In this document: positions 38,873-49,117 of the stretch, in pieces
Numbering within the stretch: the first letter of the stretch is position 1
Layout: every line of letters starts with the position of its first letter
NCBI RefSeq assembly: GCF_014645355.1
Contig: NZ_BMLS01000002.1
Span: 620,001 to 684,000, forward strand
From: Bowmanella pacifica
GTDB taxonomy: Bacteria; Pseudomonadota; Gammaproteobacteria; Enterobacterales; Alteromonadaceae
DNA: 64,000 nucleotides
Direction of reading: 5' to 3'
Made by a program: the position numbers and the translations under genes
Notes under the pieces: generated by a model
What the model was told of the DNA's origin: nothing
What the model saw: the letters and a program-made list of their open reading frames with translations, nothing else
Database searches by the model: none

Positions 38873-40516
38873 ATGACTAGCCTGACTCAAACCGACAACT
38901 GGCAACAGTTGCAATCCCTGGCTCAAGGCCTGAACGGCCAACATATGCGTGACTGGTTCAAACAGGATGATACACGGGCGCAACGTTACACCAGCCAGGC
39001 CTGTGGTATTGAATTGGATTACTCCAAAAATCTGATCAACGACGAGATTCTAGCGGCTCTGTATGGCCTGGCAGAGGCGCGTCAGGTCAGTGCCAAACGT
39101 GATGCCATGTTTGCAGGCGACATCATCAACCACACGGAAGGGCGCGCCGTATTGCATACCGCGCTGCGCAACTTCTCCGGTCAACCGGTTTTGGTCGATG
39201 GTCAGGATGTGATGCCCGAAGTACTGGCTACACAGGACAAGATCAAAGCCTTTGTCGAGCGTATCCATAGTGGCAGCCACAAGGGCTATACCGGCAAAGC
39301 CATTAAGCATATTGTCAGTATTGGCATCGGCGGCTCATTCTTAGGCCCGAAAATCATGTTTGAAGCCTTAAAGCCTTACTGGTATCAGGACATCAAACTG
39401 CATTTTGTGGCGAACGTTGATGGCTGTCATATCCAGGATGTACTGGCGGGGCTTGACCACGAAGACACCCTGATAGTGATGTCATCCAAATCCTTTACCA
39501 CCCAGGAAACCTTGCAAAATACCCTCACGGCTAAGGCCTGGTTCCTGCAAGCCGGCGGCACCCAGCAGGATATTGCCAAACACTTTATCTGCGTATCCTC
39601 CAACATCAAGGCCGCGGTGGACTTTGGCATGGACGAAGACAACATCTTTCCCATGTGGGATTGGGTAGGCGGACGTTACTCCTTGTGGTCGGCCATTGGC
39701 CTGCCGATTGCCTTGGGCCTTGGCTATGAAAACTATCGCCAGTTGCTTGAAGGGGCGTATGAGATGGACCGCCACTTTGTTGAAGCCCCCGCAGAACAAA
39801 ACCTGCCGATGCTGATGGGGTTACTCGGGATCTGGTACACCAACTTCTTTGCTGCCCAAAGCCACGTATTGTTGCCTTACTACCATTATTTGCGTGGCTT
39901 TCCAGCCTATGTACAGCAATTAGATATGGAAAGTAACGGTAAGTCCGTAGCCGGTGATGCCGAGCAAGTGGATTACGCAACCGGACCCGTTATCTGGGGT
40001 AGCGAAGGCACCAACGGTCAGCATTCTTTCCACCAGTTGATTCACCAGGGTCAAGTGCTGATCCCGGCTGACTTTATGCTGCCATTGAATGTACCGAACC
40101 AGGACGATACTCATCATGCCATGCTGGCCTCCAACTGTTTTGGCCAGACCCAGGCATTGATGCAAGGCAAAACCTATGATGAAGCCTATGCCGAGTTGGA
40201 AGGTAAAGGACTAAGTGAAGAAAAACGTCACGCCCTGGCAACCCACAAAACTATGCCAGGCAACAAACCCAGCAATACGTTGCTGTTCTCTCAGCTTGAC
40301 CCTAAAACCCTGGGTTCACTGGTCGCGCTGTATGAACATAAGGTGTTTGTGCAAGGTGCCATCTGGGGCGTGAACTCTTTCGACCAGTGGGGTGTAGAGC
40401 TGGGTAAAGTGCTGGGAAATAACATCCTGGCCAAACTCACTGACCGCGATGCCGCATTGGATTTTGATGCCAGTACTAATGCCCTGATAAGCCGTTTCAG
40501 GGCCGCCAATCAGTAA
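38873..40516 (+). CDS. pgi: Glucose-6-phosphate isomerase
   Basis: 547 residues, full length. Interconverts glucose 6-phosphate and fructose 6-phosphate. Signatures '[14 protein letters not shown]' near 145, '[13 protein letters not shown]' near 265 and '[12 protein letters not shown]' near 500. ATG at 38873 has GGAG five bases upstream; the longer open frame covers the tal-pgi hairpin. Confidence 0.97.
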   Translation: MTSLTQTDNWQQLQSLAQGLNGQHMRDWFKQDDTRAQRYTSQACGIELDYSKNLINDEILAALYGLAEARQVSAKRDAMFAGDIINHTEGRAVLHTALRNFSGQPVLVDGQDVMPEVLATQDKIKAFVERIHSGSHKGYTGKAIKHIVSIGIGGSFLGPKIMFEALKPYWYQDIKLHFVANVDGCHIQDVLAGLDHEDTLIVMSSKSFTTQETLQNTLTAKAWFLQAGGTQQDIAKHFICVSSNIKAAVDFGMDEDNIFPMWDWVGGRYSLWSAIGLPIALGLGYENYRQLLEGAYEMDRHFVEAPAEQNLPMLMGLLGIWYTNFFAAQSHVLLPYYHYLRGFPAYVQQLDMESNGKSVAGDAEQVDYATGPVIWGSEGTNGQHSFHQLIHQGQVLIPADFMLPLNVPNQDDTHHAMLASNCFGQTQALMQGKTYDEAYAELEGKGLSEEKRHALATHKTMPGNKPSNTLLFSQLDPKTLGSLVALYEHKVFVQGAIWGVNSFDQWGVELGKVLGNNILAKLTDRDAALDFDASTNALISRFRAANQ

Positions 40517-40527
40517 GACGAGCAGCA

Positions 40528-40557
40528 CAAAAAAGGCGGGATAACCCGCCTTTTTTT
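40528..40557. terminator. Terminator after pgi
   Basis: AAAAAAGGCGGG / CCCGCCTTTTTTT with ATAA loop. A- and T-runs on both flanks allow termination from pgi and from the convergent GNAT gene, whose stop lies in the T-run. Confidence 0.9.
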
Positions 40558-40984
40558 ACGCCTGATGCCAGTGCATATGAATTTCTTCCTCACCGGAATG
40601 CGCACAGGTTTTACGTTCTGTTTCAACAAAACCATGACGCTGATAAAAACGATGCGCCGCTTGATTCTTTGCATAAACCGCCAACGACAAAGCCGGATAT
40701 TGAGTCTGTAAAAATGTCAGTAACTGTTGACCTATCCCCTGCAACTGACAGGATTTGTCCACAAACAAGGCGGGAATAAATCCCTGATGATGACAAACAA
40801 AGCCCGCTAACTGACCATCCAGACAAAACACCCAAGTATCCGCACCCGGCAGATACACCTCTTGCATATTGATTTTCTGCGCCGCCCAAAAACTGGCGGG
40901 GATAAAATCATGGGCTTCCACTGAAGCTGTATACCAGATAGAAGCCAGGGTGGGAAAATCGTCCTTATTTGCAACTCGAATCAT
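40556..40984 (-). CDS. GNAT family acetyltransferase, YiaC-like
   Basis: 142 residues. Opening 'MIRVANKDDFPTLASIW', the acetyl-CoA loop 'QLQGIGQQLLTFLQ' near 84 and 'NQAAHRFYQRHGFVE' near 110. The layout resembles E. coli YiaC, a protein-lysine acetyltransferase, but the substrate is not readable. ATG at 40984 follows AGGAGG at five bases. Confidence 0.82.
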   Translation of the reverse strand: MIRVANKDDFPTLASIWYTASVEAHDFIPASFWAAQKINMQEVYLPGADTWVFCLDGQLAGFVCHHQGFIPALFVDKSCQLQGIGQQLLTFLQTQYPALSLAVYAKNQAAHRFYQRHGFVETERKTCAHSGEEEIHMHWHQA

Positions 40985-41146
40985 AACTGCCTCCTGGCAT
41001 AACAACAGCCGGGCCGATAAAACCCTCCGACAACAAACCTGCATAGATACCGTTTAGCCGCAGGCGTCCCCGTCAGAAGCGCCCCTGATTTACCGGCACA
41101 AACAGCCTATCAAAGACAAAGGCTAGAAGACGTAAAAAATTGTGAG

Positions 41147-42517
41147 TTAGTCTACCCGTAATGGCAGGATAAGGCGGAACAACGTCCCTTTACCTAAGGT
41201 GGACTCTACGGCCATCTGCCCTTTTAATTTGGCGGTGACCAGATTGTAGCAAATGGACAACCCCAATCCCGAACCACCCTGGCCACGTTTAGTGGTAAAA
41301 AAGGGCTCAAAGACTTTCTTCTGTATATCGGCTGGCATCCCTTTGCCATTGTCGCCAAAGCAGAGCTCAACCTCTTTATCCCCTCGGGGAAGCAACTGAA
41401 TTTGAATCACATTATTCGTGCCGTTGTGGAAAGCATGCTGACTAGCATTATTCACCAGATTGGTCAGCACCTGAGCTAGGGCCCCCGGGTAGCTATACAT
41501 ACGAATATTGAGGGGGTTGAGCAACTCAAAGCTGATGTGTTTAGTCTTTAGAATAGGCATCAGGCTGGACATCACTACCCGCACATATTCACCTAATTCA
41601 AACTCCGTCAGCGCCAGATTATGCTGATCTACGGCAGTTTTCTTAAAGTTTTGGATCAACTCTGCTGCCCTGGCCAGATTCTGGTTAATCAGATGCAGTG
41701 ACTCATCCATACTACTGAGTTTATTGTCTAAACTGCTGCGCGTTAGCTTATTGTCTTCAACCTGACGGTGTAACTCCTGCAATTGCAATTGGCAATGACT
41801 CGCTGCCGTGACGGCCACACCTAAAGGGGTATTCACCTCATGGGCGACACCGGCAACCAAACTGCCAAGACTGGCCATTTTTTCATTCTCGACCAATTGC
41901 TGCTGGGCTTGTTTGAGGCTGACCAGGGTTTTCTCCAAACTGGCGGTGCGTTGCTCAACCAGGGACTCCAGCGATTGGTTGGTCAGCTCCAGCTGTCTGG
42001 CGTAATCATTTCGCTCCTTAGCACTTATCGCCCTGCCCACCAAATCCGCCATCGCAGCGGCAAAGCTCATTTCATCTTCGCTCCAATGCTTGGGCTGACC
42101 AATATGCTCACAGCAAACTATGCCCACCATTCTACCCCGGTGGCGAATCGGCATATCCAACATAGAAGCAATACCAAGGGGAGCAAGATAACCTTCGGCA
42201 AACTCTGCGGTGGCAGAATGGGTCAGCGCATCTTCGGCCGAAATACAACGTTCTTCATCCAGGGCAGCGAAGTAGCGAGGGTATTGACTGCGGGTTAACA
42301 GCAAGTCTTCATAACGAGCCTGCTGATGTAAATCGATCAGCAGCGAACAACGGATGCCATCCAATTTTTCATCGCGCATCCAGATACCGGCCCGCTTAAC
42401 ACTTAGTCCTTTTAACAAAGACTGTAAGATCAGCTCTTCGGCTTCACGCATGTCTCCTAAATCTATACGGTCAGATTTAGAAACCTCCAGCAATAAATTT
42501 TCCAGCTTAAGCAGCAT
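41147..42517 (-). CDS. GAF-domain sensor histidine kinase, soluble
   Basis: 456 residues, no membrane helix. GAF domain (about 20-165, 'GIASMLDMPIRHRGRMVGIVC' split near 115-135), coiled coil (168-215), phospho-acceptor 'GVAHEVNTP' (His226), HATPase with 'NLVNNASQHAF', 'DNGKGMP' and 'GGSGLGLSI'. Paralogue of the kinase at 19873-21357. No response regulator beside it; a partner must lie elsewhere. Start ATG at 42517 without a strong ribosome site. Confidence 0.88.
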   Translation of the reverse strand: MLLKLENLLLEVSKSDRIDLGDMREAEELILQSLLKGLSVKRAGIWMRDEKLDGIRCSLLIDLHQQARYEDLLLTRSQYPRYFAALDEERCISAEDALTHSATAEFAEGYLAPLGIASMLDMPIRHRGRMVGIVCCEHIGQPKHWSEDEMSFAAAMADLVGRAISAKERNDYARQLELTNQSLESLVEQRTASLEKTLVSLKQAQQQLVENEKMASLGSLVAGVAHEVNTPLGVAVTAASHCQLQLQELHRQVEDNKLTRSSLDNKLSSMDESLHLINQNLARAAELIQNFKKTAVDQHNLALTEFELGEYVRVVMSSLMPILKTKHISFELLNPLNIRMYSYPGALAQVLTNLVNNASQHAFHNGTNNVIQIQLLPRGDKEVELCFGDNGKGMPADIQKKVFEPFFTTKRGQGGSGLGLSICYNLVTAKLKGQMAVESTLGKGTLFRLILPLRVD

Positions 42518-42688
42518 TGAGCTTCCAGGTTGACTGTCATAAAAGTCTCAAATAATCCGTTTATCCTAACCGAGTTGGTACAGCTTGGTAAGCTTCTTGC
42601 CTTATCTAACTGAATGTTTTTTCGACATAACCTGGCTAAAGCTTATGTCATTAAAACTTCAAAAAATGTTAATAAAAGGTAACAAAAG

Positions 42689-42717
42689 TTGTTCTAGTTT
42701 AGCAGTGGTTGTGATAT
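42689..42717 (+). promoter_or_regulatory. Sigma-70 promoter before the DUF3545 gene
   Basis: TTGTTC (42689-42694) and TGATAT (42712-42717) with a 17-base spacer, 38 bases before the GTG start. Nothing else is evident in the 42518-42754 gap. Confidence 0.5.
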
Positions 42718-42754
42718 ACCCTGTCTTGCGGTAAACAAAAAAAGGAGATCTCCA

Positions 42755-42925
42755 GTGGATCAGTCAGATTTGATGTCAATGCTCGACATAGAGTCCCGTC
42801 CCGCCAAGAACAAAAGCAAAAAACGCAAATGGAGAGAGATCGAAGCCATTCAGGATCAGTACCGGCTTCGCCGTGAACTGGCCGAATTGGACTTGCTCTT
42901 GGATGAAGAGCTGAGTGAAGCCTAA
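42755..42925 (+). CDS. DUF3545 family small protein
   Basis: 56 residues from GTG, with AAGGAG at the right distance. Central basic stretch 'KNKSKKRKWREIEAIQDQYR' (about 19-38) followed by an acidic helix 'LAELDLLLDEELSEA', the DUF3545 pattern of Alteromonadales, Shewanella and Vibrio. Function unknown; charge layout suggests a nucleic-acid- or protein-binding accessory. It has its own promoter and terminator. Confidence 0.85.
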   Translation: MDQSDLMSMLDIESRPAKNKSKKRKWREIEAIQDQYRLRRELAELDLLLDEELSEA

Positions 42926-42927
42926 CT

Positions 42928-42957
42928 AAAAAAGCCCTGCTATTGCGGGGCTTTTTT
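42928..42957 (+). terminator. Terminator after the DUF3545 gene
   Basis: AAAAAAGCCCTGC / GCGGGGCTTTTTT with loop TATT, starting two bases after the stop; the A-run makes it usable from the convergent ung side as well. Confidence 0.9.
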
Positions 42958-42983
42958 ATTTCTCAGCAAGGCTTAGTCCAGCA

Positions 42984-43643
42984 TCAGACCTGCCAGTTAA
43001 CCGGGCTTAAACCCTGTTGCGCCAGCAGCTCGTTGGCCTTGGAAAAGTGTCCACAGCCAAAGAAGCCTCGGTGTGCAGAGAGTGGACTGGGGTGCGGAGC
43101 CATCAGTACATGATGACGCTGTCTGTCGATAATGGCGCCCTTTTTTTGTGCATGGCTGCCCCATAATAGGAACACCAAACCATCACGATGCAGATTGAGT
43201 TGTTCAATAACCTTATCGGTGAATCGCTCCCAACCAATTTTGGCATGAGAATGAGCCTGTGCCTGTTCTACCGTCAACACAGTATTCAGCAACAATACTC
43301 CTTGCTCAGCCCAGCTTTGTAAAAAGCCATGCTCGGGGCGCTGAAAACCGGCAATATCCTGCTGCAATTCCTTGTACATATTGACCAGCGACGGGGGCGG
43401 CGAAATACCCGGCAGAACCGAAAAACACAGTCCATGGGCCTGGCCAGGGCCATGATAAGGATCCTGGCCCAGGATCACGACTTTAACCTGCTCAAAGGGC
43501 GTAAACTTAAAGGCATTAAACACATCGGCCTGAGGCGGGTAAATGGTTTTACCCGCGTCCCGCTCGGCCTTTACAAAGTGCTGGATCTGCTGGAAATAAT
43601 CCTGCTGCTTTTCCTGACCCAGTACATCCTGCCAACCTGTCAC
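42984..43643 (-). CDS. ung: Uracil-DNA glycosylase
   Basis: 219 residues, full length. Removes uracil from DNA. Motif A '[13 protein letters not shown]' with catalytic Asp61, and the '[14 protein letters not shown]' DNA-binding loop near 187. The start is GTG, overlapping the thrC stop as GTGA, so ung is translationally coupled to the end of the thr operon. Confidence 0.96.
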   Translation of the reverse strand: MTGWQDVLGQEKQQDYFQQIQHFVKAERDAGKTIYPPQADVFNAFKFTPFEQVKVVILGQDPYHGPGQAHGLCFSVLPGISPPPSLVNMYKELQQDIAGFQRPEHGFLQSWAEQGVLLLNTVLTVEQAQAHSHAKIGWERFTDKVIEQLNLHRDGLVFLLWGSHAQKKGAIIDRQRHHVLMAPHPSPLSAHRGFFGCGHFSKANELLAQQGLSPVNWQV

Positions 43644-44920
43644 TTGTTCACCAGTTCAAACAGGGTGGCTTTCAATTGCTGATAATCATTGGCTAAGGTC
43701 AGTGATAAGCCTTCCTTACCTGCGCAATCGGCCAGTTCATGGGGCAGGCTGATAGGCTGGCCAAGCACATTCTCCACAGTATCGCGGAATTTGGCCGGGT
43801 GCGCGGTCCCCAGGAAGATACCGGTTTGGCCTGGTTCCAGATGACGCTTCAGTGCTTTGTATGCCACGGCCGCATGCGGCTCGCTGACATAGCCAAGGGA
43901 CGCCAACTGACGCATCGCTACTTGGGTGTACTCTTCATCAATAGCATCGGATTGCAAAATGGCTTTATCCAAATACCCTTGTTCAAACAGTGCCTCAATA
44001 CGCGGCCAGTTATTAGGTTGACTGACATCCATGGCATTAGACAAGGTTGCAATGGTTGGCTTGGGCTGCCACTGGCCGCTACGTAAATAGCGTGGCACAG
44101 TGTCATTGAGGTTGGTAGAAGCCACAAAGCCCTGGATAGGTAAGCCCAACACCTTGGCAAACATACCGGCCGTCAGGTTGCCGAAGTTACCGGACGGAAC
44201 GGACACCACCAGATTATCGCGATTCTCTAACTGGGCTACGGCCTCAAAGTAGTAGCAAATTTGTGCCAGCAAGCGACTGATATTGATGGAGTTGGCAGAG
44301 TTCAGATGCAAGCCAGTTCTGGCCTGTTCATCGTCAAAGGTGGTTTTCACCAATTGCTGACATTGGTCGAAGTCACCTTCAATGGCAATAGTGTGGATGT
44401 TACCGCCTAAAGTGGTAAACAGCTTTTCCTGCAGCAAGCTAATCTTGCCCTTGGGATACAAGATCACCACCTGAATATTTTCCAGGCCATAGAAAGCGTG
44501 AGCAACAGCCGCCCCCGTATCCCCCGAGGTAGCGGTCAGGATAGTGATTTTCTCCCCTTTGGCCAGTTCTGACAGACACTGAGCCATAAAGCGGCCACCA
44601 AAATCTTTAAAGGCCAGCGTGGGACCGTGGAAAAGTTCCAGACAGTAGATATTGTCTTCCACCTTGGCCAGCGGCGCAGAAAAGTTAAAGGCATTGGTGA
44701 CAAGCTCTGCCAGCCGCGCCTTGGGGATCTCATCGCCAATCAGGCGATGCAGAATCTCGGCGCTACGCTCGGCCAAAGGCATGGCCAATAACGCTTCAAT
44801 GTCATCAAAGGTGGGCAGGTGGGCAGGAAAGAACAACCCCTGGTTTTTGCCCAGCCCTTGTTTTACTGCCTGGCTGAAACTCACTCGTTCGGTGGTTTCC
44901 TTTAAGTTGAATAATTCCAA
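43640..44920 (-). CDS. thrC: Threonine synthase
   Basis: 426 residues. PLP enzyme turning O-phosphohomoserine into threonine. PLP lysine Lys105 in '[11 protein letters not shown]', '[18 protein letters not shown]' near 139. TTG start at 44920, two bases after the thrB stop with AAGGG inside the end of thrB, giving '[15 protein letters not shown]' like the E. coli N-terminus (MKLYNLK). Confidence 0.96.
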   Translation of the reverse strand: MELFNLKETTERVSFSQAVKQGLGKNQGLFFPAHLPTFDDIEALLAMPLAERSAEILHRLIGDEIPKARLAELVTNAFNFSAPLAKVEDNIYCLELFHGPTLAFKDFGGRFMAQCLSELAKGEKITILTATSGDTGAAVAHAFYGLENIQVVILYPKGKISLLQEKLFTTLGGNIHTIAIEGDFDQCQQLVKTTFDDEQARTGLHLNSANSINISRLLAQICYYFEAVAQLENRDNLVVSVPSGNFGNLTAGMFAKVLGLPIQGFVASTNLNDTVPRYLRSGQWQPKPTIATLSNAMDVSQPNNWPRIEALFEQGYLDKAILQSDAIDEEYTQVAMRQLASLGYVSEPHAAVAYKALKRHLEPGQTGIFLGTAHPAKFRDTVENVLGQPISLPHELADCAGKEGLSLTLANDYQQLKATLFELVNK

Positions 44921-44922
44921 AC

Positions 44923-45879
44923 TTATACCCTTGTTGCTGTTGACCCTTGTGGGTCCAATTGACAGATATGGCTGAAGCCGTCGTTGTTCTGAATATAGTG
45001 TTCACTCAGCCATTGATTAATTCGTTGTGCCGACTCCAGATTGTCGCATACGGCAAAGACCGTCGGTCCGGAACCAGAGATACCAAACGCCAGCGCTTGA
45101 TTGTCACCGGCAAATTGCCTGGCCTCATCAAAGCCGGGTAACAGGGCTTTACGGTAAGGTTCGGCGATAACATCATGCATAACGCTGGCCGCTAATTGGC
45201 GGTCGCCGGTATGCAAGGCATGTACAAACACGCCCAGTTGTCGGCCAAAGGTCAGGGTATTTTTCAGACTTACCTGCTGGGGCAGGATCTTGCGTGCTTC
45301 CGAGGTAGACACTTTGATGCCGGAGTAGCACACCACCCAGTACCATTCTTCAAATACCGGCAACTGAATAGCGATGCGCTGTGCCTGTTCGGCCATCAAC
45401 ACCAAGCCGCCCAGATAACAGGGTGCGACATTATCGTAATGCACACTACCACTAATCTGACCTTCCAGTTCCCCCATCATCAACAGCATTTCATCCGCGT
45501 TAAAGGGATCGCCATAGAAGCTGTTCAGTCCGTGCAGCGCCGCTACAACCGAACTGGCACTGGAGCCCAGGCCACTGCCGATGGGCAGATTTTTATACAG
45601 CACCATGGCACAGGGTACAAGCCCCTTTTGTCGCTCACTCAGTTTACTGACAAAATGCTGATGGCAGTGGTAAAGAATATTTTGCTTAGGATCGCTGGGC
45701 AGTTTGTGAGCAAAATGTCCCTTTACTTCAATATCAAACTGCTCACTGGCATACACCTCGACTTCATCACCTAACAGGCTGCCGTCGATGGGCTTAAGGG
45801 CAGCGCCCAACAAATCAAAGCCCAGACTTACATTTCCGGTTGAAGCGGGCGCATAGGCCCTCACCATGTCACTACTCAT
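44923..45879 (-). CDS. thrB: Homoserine kinase
   Basis: 318 residues, GHMP kinase. Phosphorylates homoserine. 'RAYAPASTGNVSLGFDLLG' near 7-25 and ATP loop 'PIGSGLGSSASSVVAAL' near 91. ATG 45879 overlaps the thrA stop in TAATG, showing coupling; ATG 45867, matching the E. coli start more closely, is an alternative. Confidence 0.96.
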   Translation of the reverse strand: MSSDMVRAYAPASTGNVSLGFDLLGAALKPIDGSLLGDEVEVYASEQFDIEVKGHFAHKLPSDPKQNILYHCHQHFVSKLSERQKGLVPCAMVLYKNLPIGSGLGSSASSVVAALHGLNSFYGDPFNADEMLLMMGELEGQISGSVHYDNVAPCYLGGLVLMAEQAQRIAIQLPVFEEWYWVVCYSGIKVSTSEARKILPQQVSLKNTLTFGRQLGVFVHALHTGDRQLAASVMHDVIAEPYRKALLPGFDEARQFAGDNQALAFGISGSGPTVFAVCDNLESAQRINQWLSEHYIQNNDGFSHICQLDPQGSTATRV

Positions 45880-48338
45880 TATTCTTGCTTCCACGGCATA
45901 GTACGCAGCACATCGGCAAATACCCCGGCTGCCGTTACTGCAGCACCGGCACCATAACCTCTGATCACAAAGGGAATGGGCTGATAATAGTGGCTGTGAA
46001 TAGCCAGGGCATTTTCCCCATCTTTCACCACATACAATGGATGCTTCGCGTCCACAGCCTGAATACCCACTTTACACTGGCCTTTTTCAATACTCCCCAC
46101 ATAGCGTAGCACCTGACCTTTTGCCTCGGCTCCCGCCTGTAGCTGACGATACAGACCGTCCAAGCCGCTTAATTTATCCATAAATTCGCTGACAGAACCA
46201 GATGCATCGAAGTCGCTGGGTAAAATTGACTCAATTTCAATATCAGCCAATTCCAGCTCCAAGCCGGCTTCACGCGCCATGATCAGTAGTTTACGCGCTA
46301 CATCCATGCCGCTCAGATCATCCCGCGGGTCGGGTTCTGTATAGCCTTTTTCTCTGGCAATATCTGTTGCTTCAGACAGGCTTAACCCCTCTTCCAGCTT
46401 GCCAAAAATAAAGGACAATGAACCGGAGAGGATGCCCTCAAAGCGAATCAGTTCATCACCGGCGTAAATCAGTTTTTGCAGGTTATCGATAACCGGCAAA
46501 CCTGCCCCCACTGTGGTTTCATACAAAAACTGACGGCGGGTAGTCTGCGCGGTGTCTCGCAACAGGTTATAAAAGGCCATATCCTTGGTATTGGCTTTCT
46601 TATTGGGTGTCACAACGTGGAAGCCAGCTTGCAACATATCCAGGTAAAGATTGGCGACGCTATCACTGGTGGTGCAATCAATCACCACTGGGTTAACCAG
46701 GCTGTTGTCCTGAACAAAAGACTCTAGCGCTTCGAGCGAGAACGCCTGCTGGCTTTGCCCCAGAGCATCGCGCCAGCCGTTTTCCAGATCGATACCTCCA
46801 GATTGCAGCAACAACGCTTTGCTGTTGGCGACACCATAGACCTTCAAACTAATGTTGCGTTCTAACAACTGCTTTTGCTGGCGGGCAATCTGACTAAGCA
46901 ACTCTCCACCTACTGTGCCACAGCCTATCAGGAAGGCGTCGATAGTATGAAGGTTGGAGAAAAAATTCTGATGCACGACCTTCACGGCCTCCTTGGCTTT
47001 GCGACTTTCTATTACGGCAGAAATGGAGCGCTCTGACGAGCCCTGCGCAATAGCTACGATATTGACTCTGGCCTGAGCCAGAGAACTGAAAAATTTGGCG
47101 GCCAGCCCTTTGACCTTACGCATACCGTCTCCCACCAGGGTAACGATGCCCAGATCCTGGCGCATTTCGATGGGTTCCAGCAGTTGATTTTCCAATTCAA
47201 GGCGGAACGCATCTTCCAGCAGCGCTAGGGCGCGACCGGCATCTTTATTGTGGATACAGAAACTGATGCTGTATTCACTGGATGACTGGGTAATAAGACT
47301 GATAGAAATATTGGCGTTGGATATTACTTCAAACACCCGGCTGGCCATACCTACCATGCCCTTCATACCAGGCCCCGCCACGTTAAACATGGTCACATCA
47401 GACAAATGGGAGATACCTTTAACGCTAGTCCAGACCGTACTTGGCTCATTACTGATCAGGGTACCAGGCGCAGCAGGATTAAGGGTATTACGGATCAAGC
47501 AGGGGATATGATACTGGGCAATAGGACCAATGGTTTTCGGGTGCAACACTTTTGCGCCAAAGTACGACAGTTCCATGGCTTCCTGGTAAGTTAGCTTATC
47601 CAGCAGTACCGCACCTTCCACCTGGTTAGGGTCAGCGTTGTAAACTCCATCCACATCTGTCCAGATTTCACAGCACTGGGCATCAATACAAGCAGCCAGA
47701 ATTGCGCCGGAGTAATCCGAGCCATTGCGGCCCAAAGTCACCTTCTCGCCTTTGTCATTGGTGGCCACAAATCCAGGCATAATCAGCAGTACAGAGCCGT
47801 CTTTAGGAATATCACCAAAGCGGCTGCGACTTTCTGCCACATCGGCAATGCTATCCAGATAGTCACCTTCAGCCAGTACATACTGAACCGGGTCGATAAT
47901 CAGGTTGTCATACCCCAGCGCTCCCACCAGCTTGCTGAAAATGTTCACGCTGACATATTCACCCAGGCTCAAGATTTTTGCCGTGACCGCATCCGGACTG
48001 CAATGAATCAACTTGATGCCATCGAGGTTGCGATGTAACTCACTAAGCAGCGAATCAATGTAGGTAAGCAGGCTGGCGCCGTCAAAACCACTAATCTGGT
48101 CGGTCAGATCGTGCACAATGCCTGTCAGAGTGTCGGTCAGCTTTGCAAAGAGTTCCTGATAATCCTGTCCTGCTACTGCCATATCAACCAGTGACGACAA
48201 GGCGTTGGTTACGCCTTTGGGCGCAGACAAGACCACTGCTGCACCGGTGTCCTGGTGGGTTGGCAGCACAATATCTTTGACCATCAGATAGCGCTTAGCA
48301 TCTGCCAGCGACGATCCCCCGAATTTCATTACCTTCAT
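45879..48338 (-). CDS. thrA: Bifunctional aspartokinase I / homoserine dehydrogenase I
   Basis: 819 residues, same as E. coli ThrA. Aspartokinase part (1-about 300, '[15 protein letters not shown]' start), tandem ACT regulatory region that binds threonine (about 315-460, '[18 protein letters not shown]'), and homoserine dehydrogenase from about 465 ('[12 protein letters not shown]', '[16 protein letters not shown]'). First and committed steps of Thr/Met synthesis. CTAGGAGC ribosome site. Preceded by leader peptide, attenuator and MetJ boxes. Confidence 0.97.
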   Translation of the reverse strand: MKVMKFGGSSLADAKRYLMVKDIVLPTHQDTGAAVVLSAPKGVTNALSSLVDMAVAGQDYQELFAKLTDTLTGIVHDLTDQISGFDGASLLTYIDSLLSELHRNLDGIKLIHCSPDAVTAKILSLGEYVSVNIFSKLVGALGYDNLIIDPVQYVLAEGDYLDSIADVAESRSRFGDIPKDGSVLLIMPGFVATNDKGEKVTLGRNGSDYSGAILAACIDAQCCEIWTDVDGVYNADPNQVEGAVLLDKLTYQEAMELSYFGAKVLHPKTIGPIAQYHIPCLIRNTLNPAAPGTLISNEPSTVWTSVKGISHLSDVTMFNVAGPGMKGMVGMASRVFEVISNANISISLITQSSSEYSISFCIHNKDAGRALALLEDAFRLELENQLLEPIEMRQDLGIVTLVGDGMRKVKGLAAKFFSSLAQARVNIVAIAQGSSERSISAVIESRKAKEAVKVVHQNFFSNLHTIDAFLIGCGTVGGELLSQIARQQKQLLERNISLKVYGVANSKALLLQSGGIDLENGWRDALGQSQQAFSLEALESFVQDNSLVNPVVIDCTTSDSVANLYLDMLQAGFHVVTPNKKANTKDMAFYNLLRDTAQTTRRQFLYETTVGAGLPVIDNLQKLIYAGDELIRFEGILSGSLSFIFGKLEEGLSLSEATDIAREKGYTEPDPRDDLSGMDVARKLLIMAREAGLELELADIEIESILPSDFDASGSVSEFMDKLSGLDGLYRQLQAGAEAKGQVLRYVGSIEKGQCKVGIQAVDAKHPLYVVKDGENALAIHSHYYQPIPFVIRGYGAGAAVTAAGVFADVLRTMPWKQE

Positions 48339-48409
48339 TTGCTGCTCCTAGATGTTATGAGCCCGGCCTTTAAAGAACGGGACTTTTCTACCGGACCCTG
48401 AGCCCTATA

Positions 48410-48450
48410 AAAAATCAAAAAAAAACCCGCTTCCTGTGAGGGTCGCGGGC
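48410..48450 (-). terminator. thr operon attenuator terminator
   Basis: On the minus strand a CCCGC / GCGGG stem with a partly paired interior is followed by nine T. It lies between the leader peptide stop and thrA, as in the E. coli thr attenuator, so stalled translation of the leader would favour read-through. Confidence 0.8.
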
Positions 48451-48471
48451 TTGTTGTTTTTCTTTTGCGCA

Positions 48472-48540
48472 CTAGCCAGCGACCACCAGTCTTGTGGTGG
48501 TAATCATCATGGTGGTGGTGGTGCGACGAATAAATTTCAT
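48472..48540 (-). CDS. thrL: thr operon leader peptide
   Basis: 22 codons, ATG at 48540 to TAG. The peptide has seven Thr (runs of four and three), two Ile and three Met (two adjacent, between the Thr runs), starting 'MKFIRRTTTTMM'. Like E. coli ThrL (Thr and Ile rich), it should sense charged tRNA-Thr; the two Ile fit too. The Met pair between the Thr runs is not in the E. coli leader. The stop is 22 bases before the attenuator hairpin. Confidence 0.9.
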   Translation of the reverse strand: MKFIRRTTTTMMITTTRLVVAG

Positions 48541-48559
48541 GCGTTTCAATTTGCCGTAT

Positions 48560-48583
48560 AGACGTCTATATGTCAAGACGTAA
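48560..48583 (-). promoter_or_regulatory. Three tandem MetJ boxes at the thrA promoter
   Basis: Read on the minus strand: TTACGTCT, TGACATAT, AGACGTCT, three adjacent 8-mers, the last a perfect met box, 20 bases before thrL. They overlap the likely promoter (a TTGACA begins inside the second box). In E. coli MetJ acts on metL, not thrA, so MetJ control of thrA is a plausible lineage difference. Confidence 0.75.
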
Positions 48584-48646
48584 TTCCTTCTCATGGCGTC
48601 AGACCTTGCCTGACATTTATATCAATTAGTTATTAAACCCATGAAT

Positions 48647-49039
48647 TTACGTCTTTATAACTAGACGCTCGGGCCTGTACAAGCCAAATCCCTGCAAGGT
48701 TTTTAGCAACCTGAGGTTGTCAACCGGCTTGGCAATAAAGTCCAGCGCCCCCAATGCCATTACCCGTTGCTGCATCTGTGGTTGAATATCCCCTGAAATC
48801 ACTACCACAAATACCTCGATTCCTTCAGCCTTTATCTGCTCTAGTACCTCGACACCGTCCATTTCTGGCATCGTCAGGTCTAATAGCAGCAAACCAAACT
48901 GCTGGCGACGCAAGCTATCCAATGCTTCTTTACCATTGCTGGCAAAGCTAATCTCTATATTCCAATCCTGGGGTAAGGCACGCTGAGCGGCCTTACGCGC
49001 CAACATAGAGTCATCGCAAATCAATACAGGAAATCCCAT
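48647..49039 (-). CDS. CheY-like single-domain response regulator
   Basis: 130 residues, one receiver domain and no output domain. 'VLICDDSMLARKAAQRAL' start, phosphorylation Asp54 ('LLLDLTMPEMDG') and Lys104 ('FIAKPVD'). It resembles the stand-alone receivers that sit next to CheX/CheC-type phosphatase genes, but none follows here. Divergent from aceK. It might serve one of the orphan kinases in the window; that is a guess. Confidence 0.88.
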   Translation of the reverse strand: MGFPVLICDDSMLARKAAQRALPQDWNIEISFASNGKEALDSLRRQQFGLLLLDLTMPEMDGVEVLEQIKAEGIEVFVVVISGDIQPQMQQRVMALGALDFIAKPVDNLRLLKTLQGFGLYRPERLVIKT

Positions 49040-49117
49040 CTTTGTTCCGTTATTCTCGTTATTGTTGCAGAACTATCGTGTCGTTAGACAACGTCCATTA
49101 TTTGTGAGGAAACGCCC

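Noticed and set aside
45196-45774. 192-residue frame antisense to thrB
   Set aside because: The longest antisense frame, but it is the mirror of strong GHMP kinase coding sequence, with low-complexity His/Gln content typical of shadow frames.
48509-48535. GGTGGTGGTGGTG-like microsatellite
   Set aside because: On the other strand these are the Thr codons of the thrL leader peptide, so the repeat is coding and explained.
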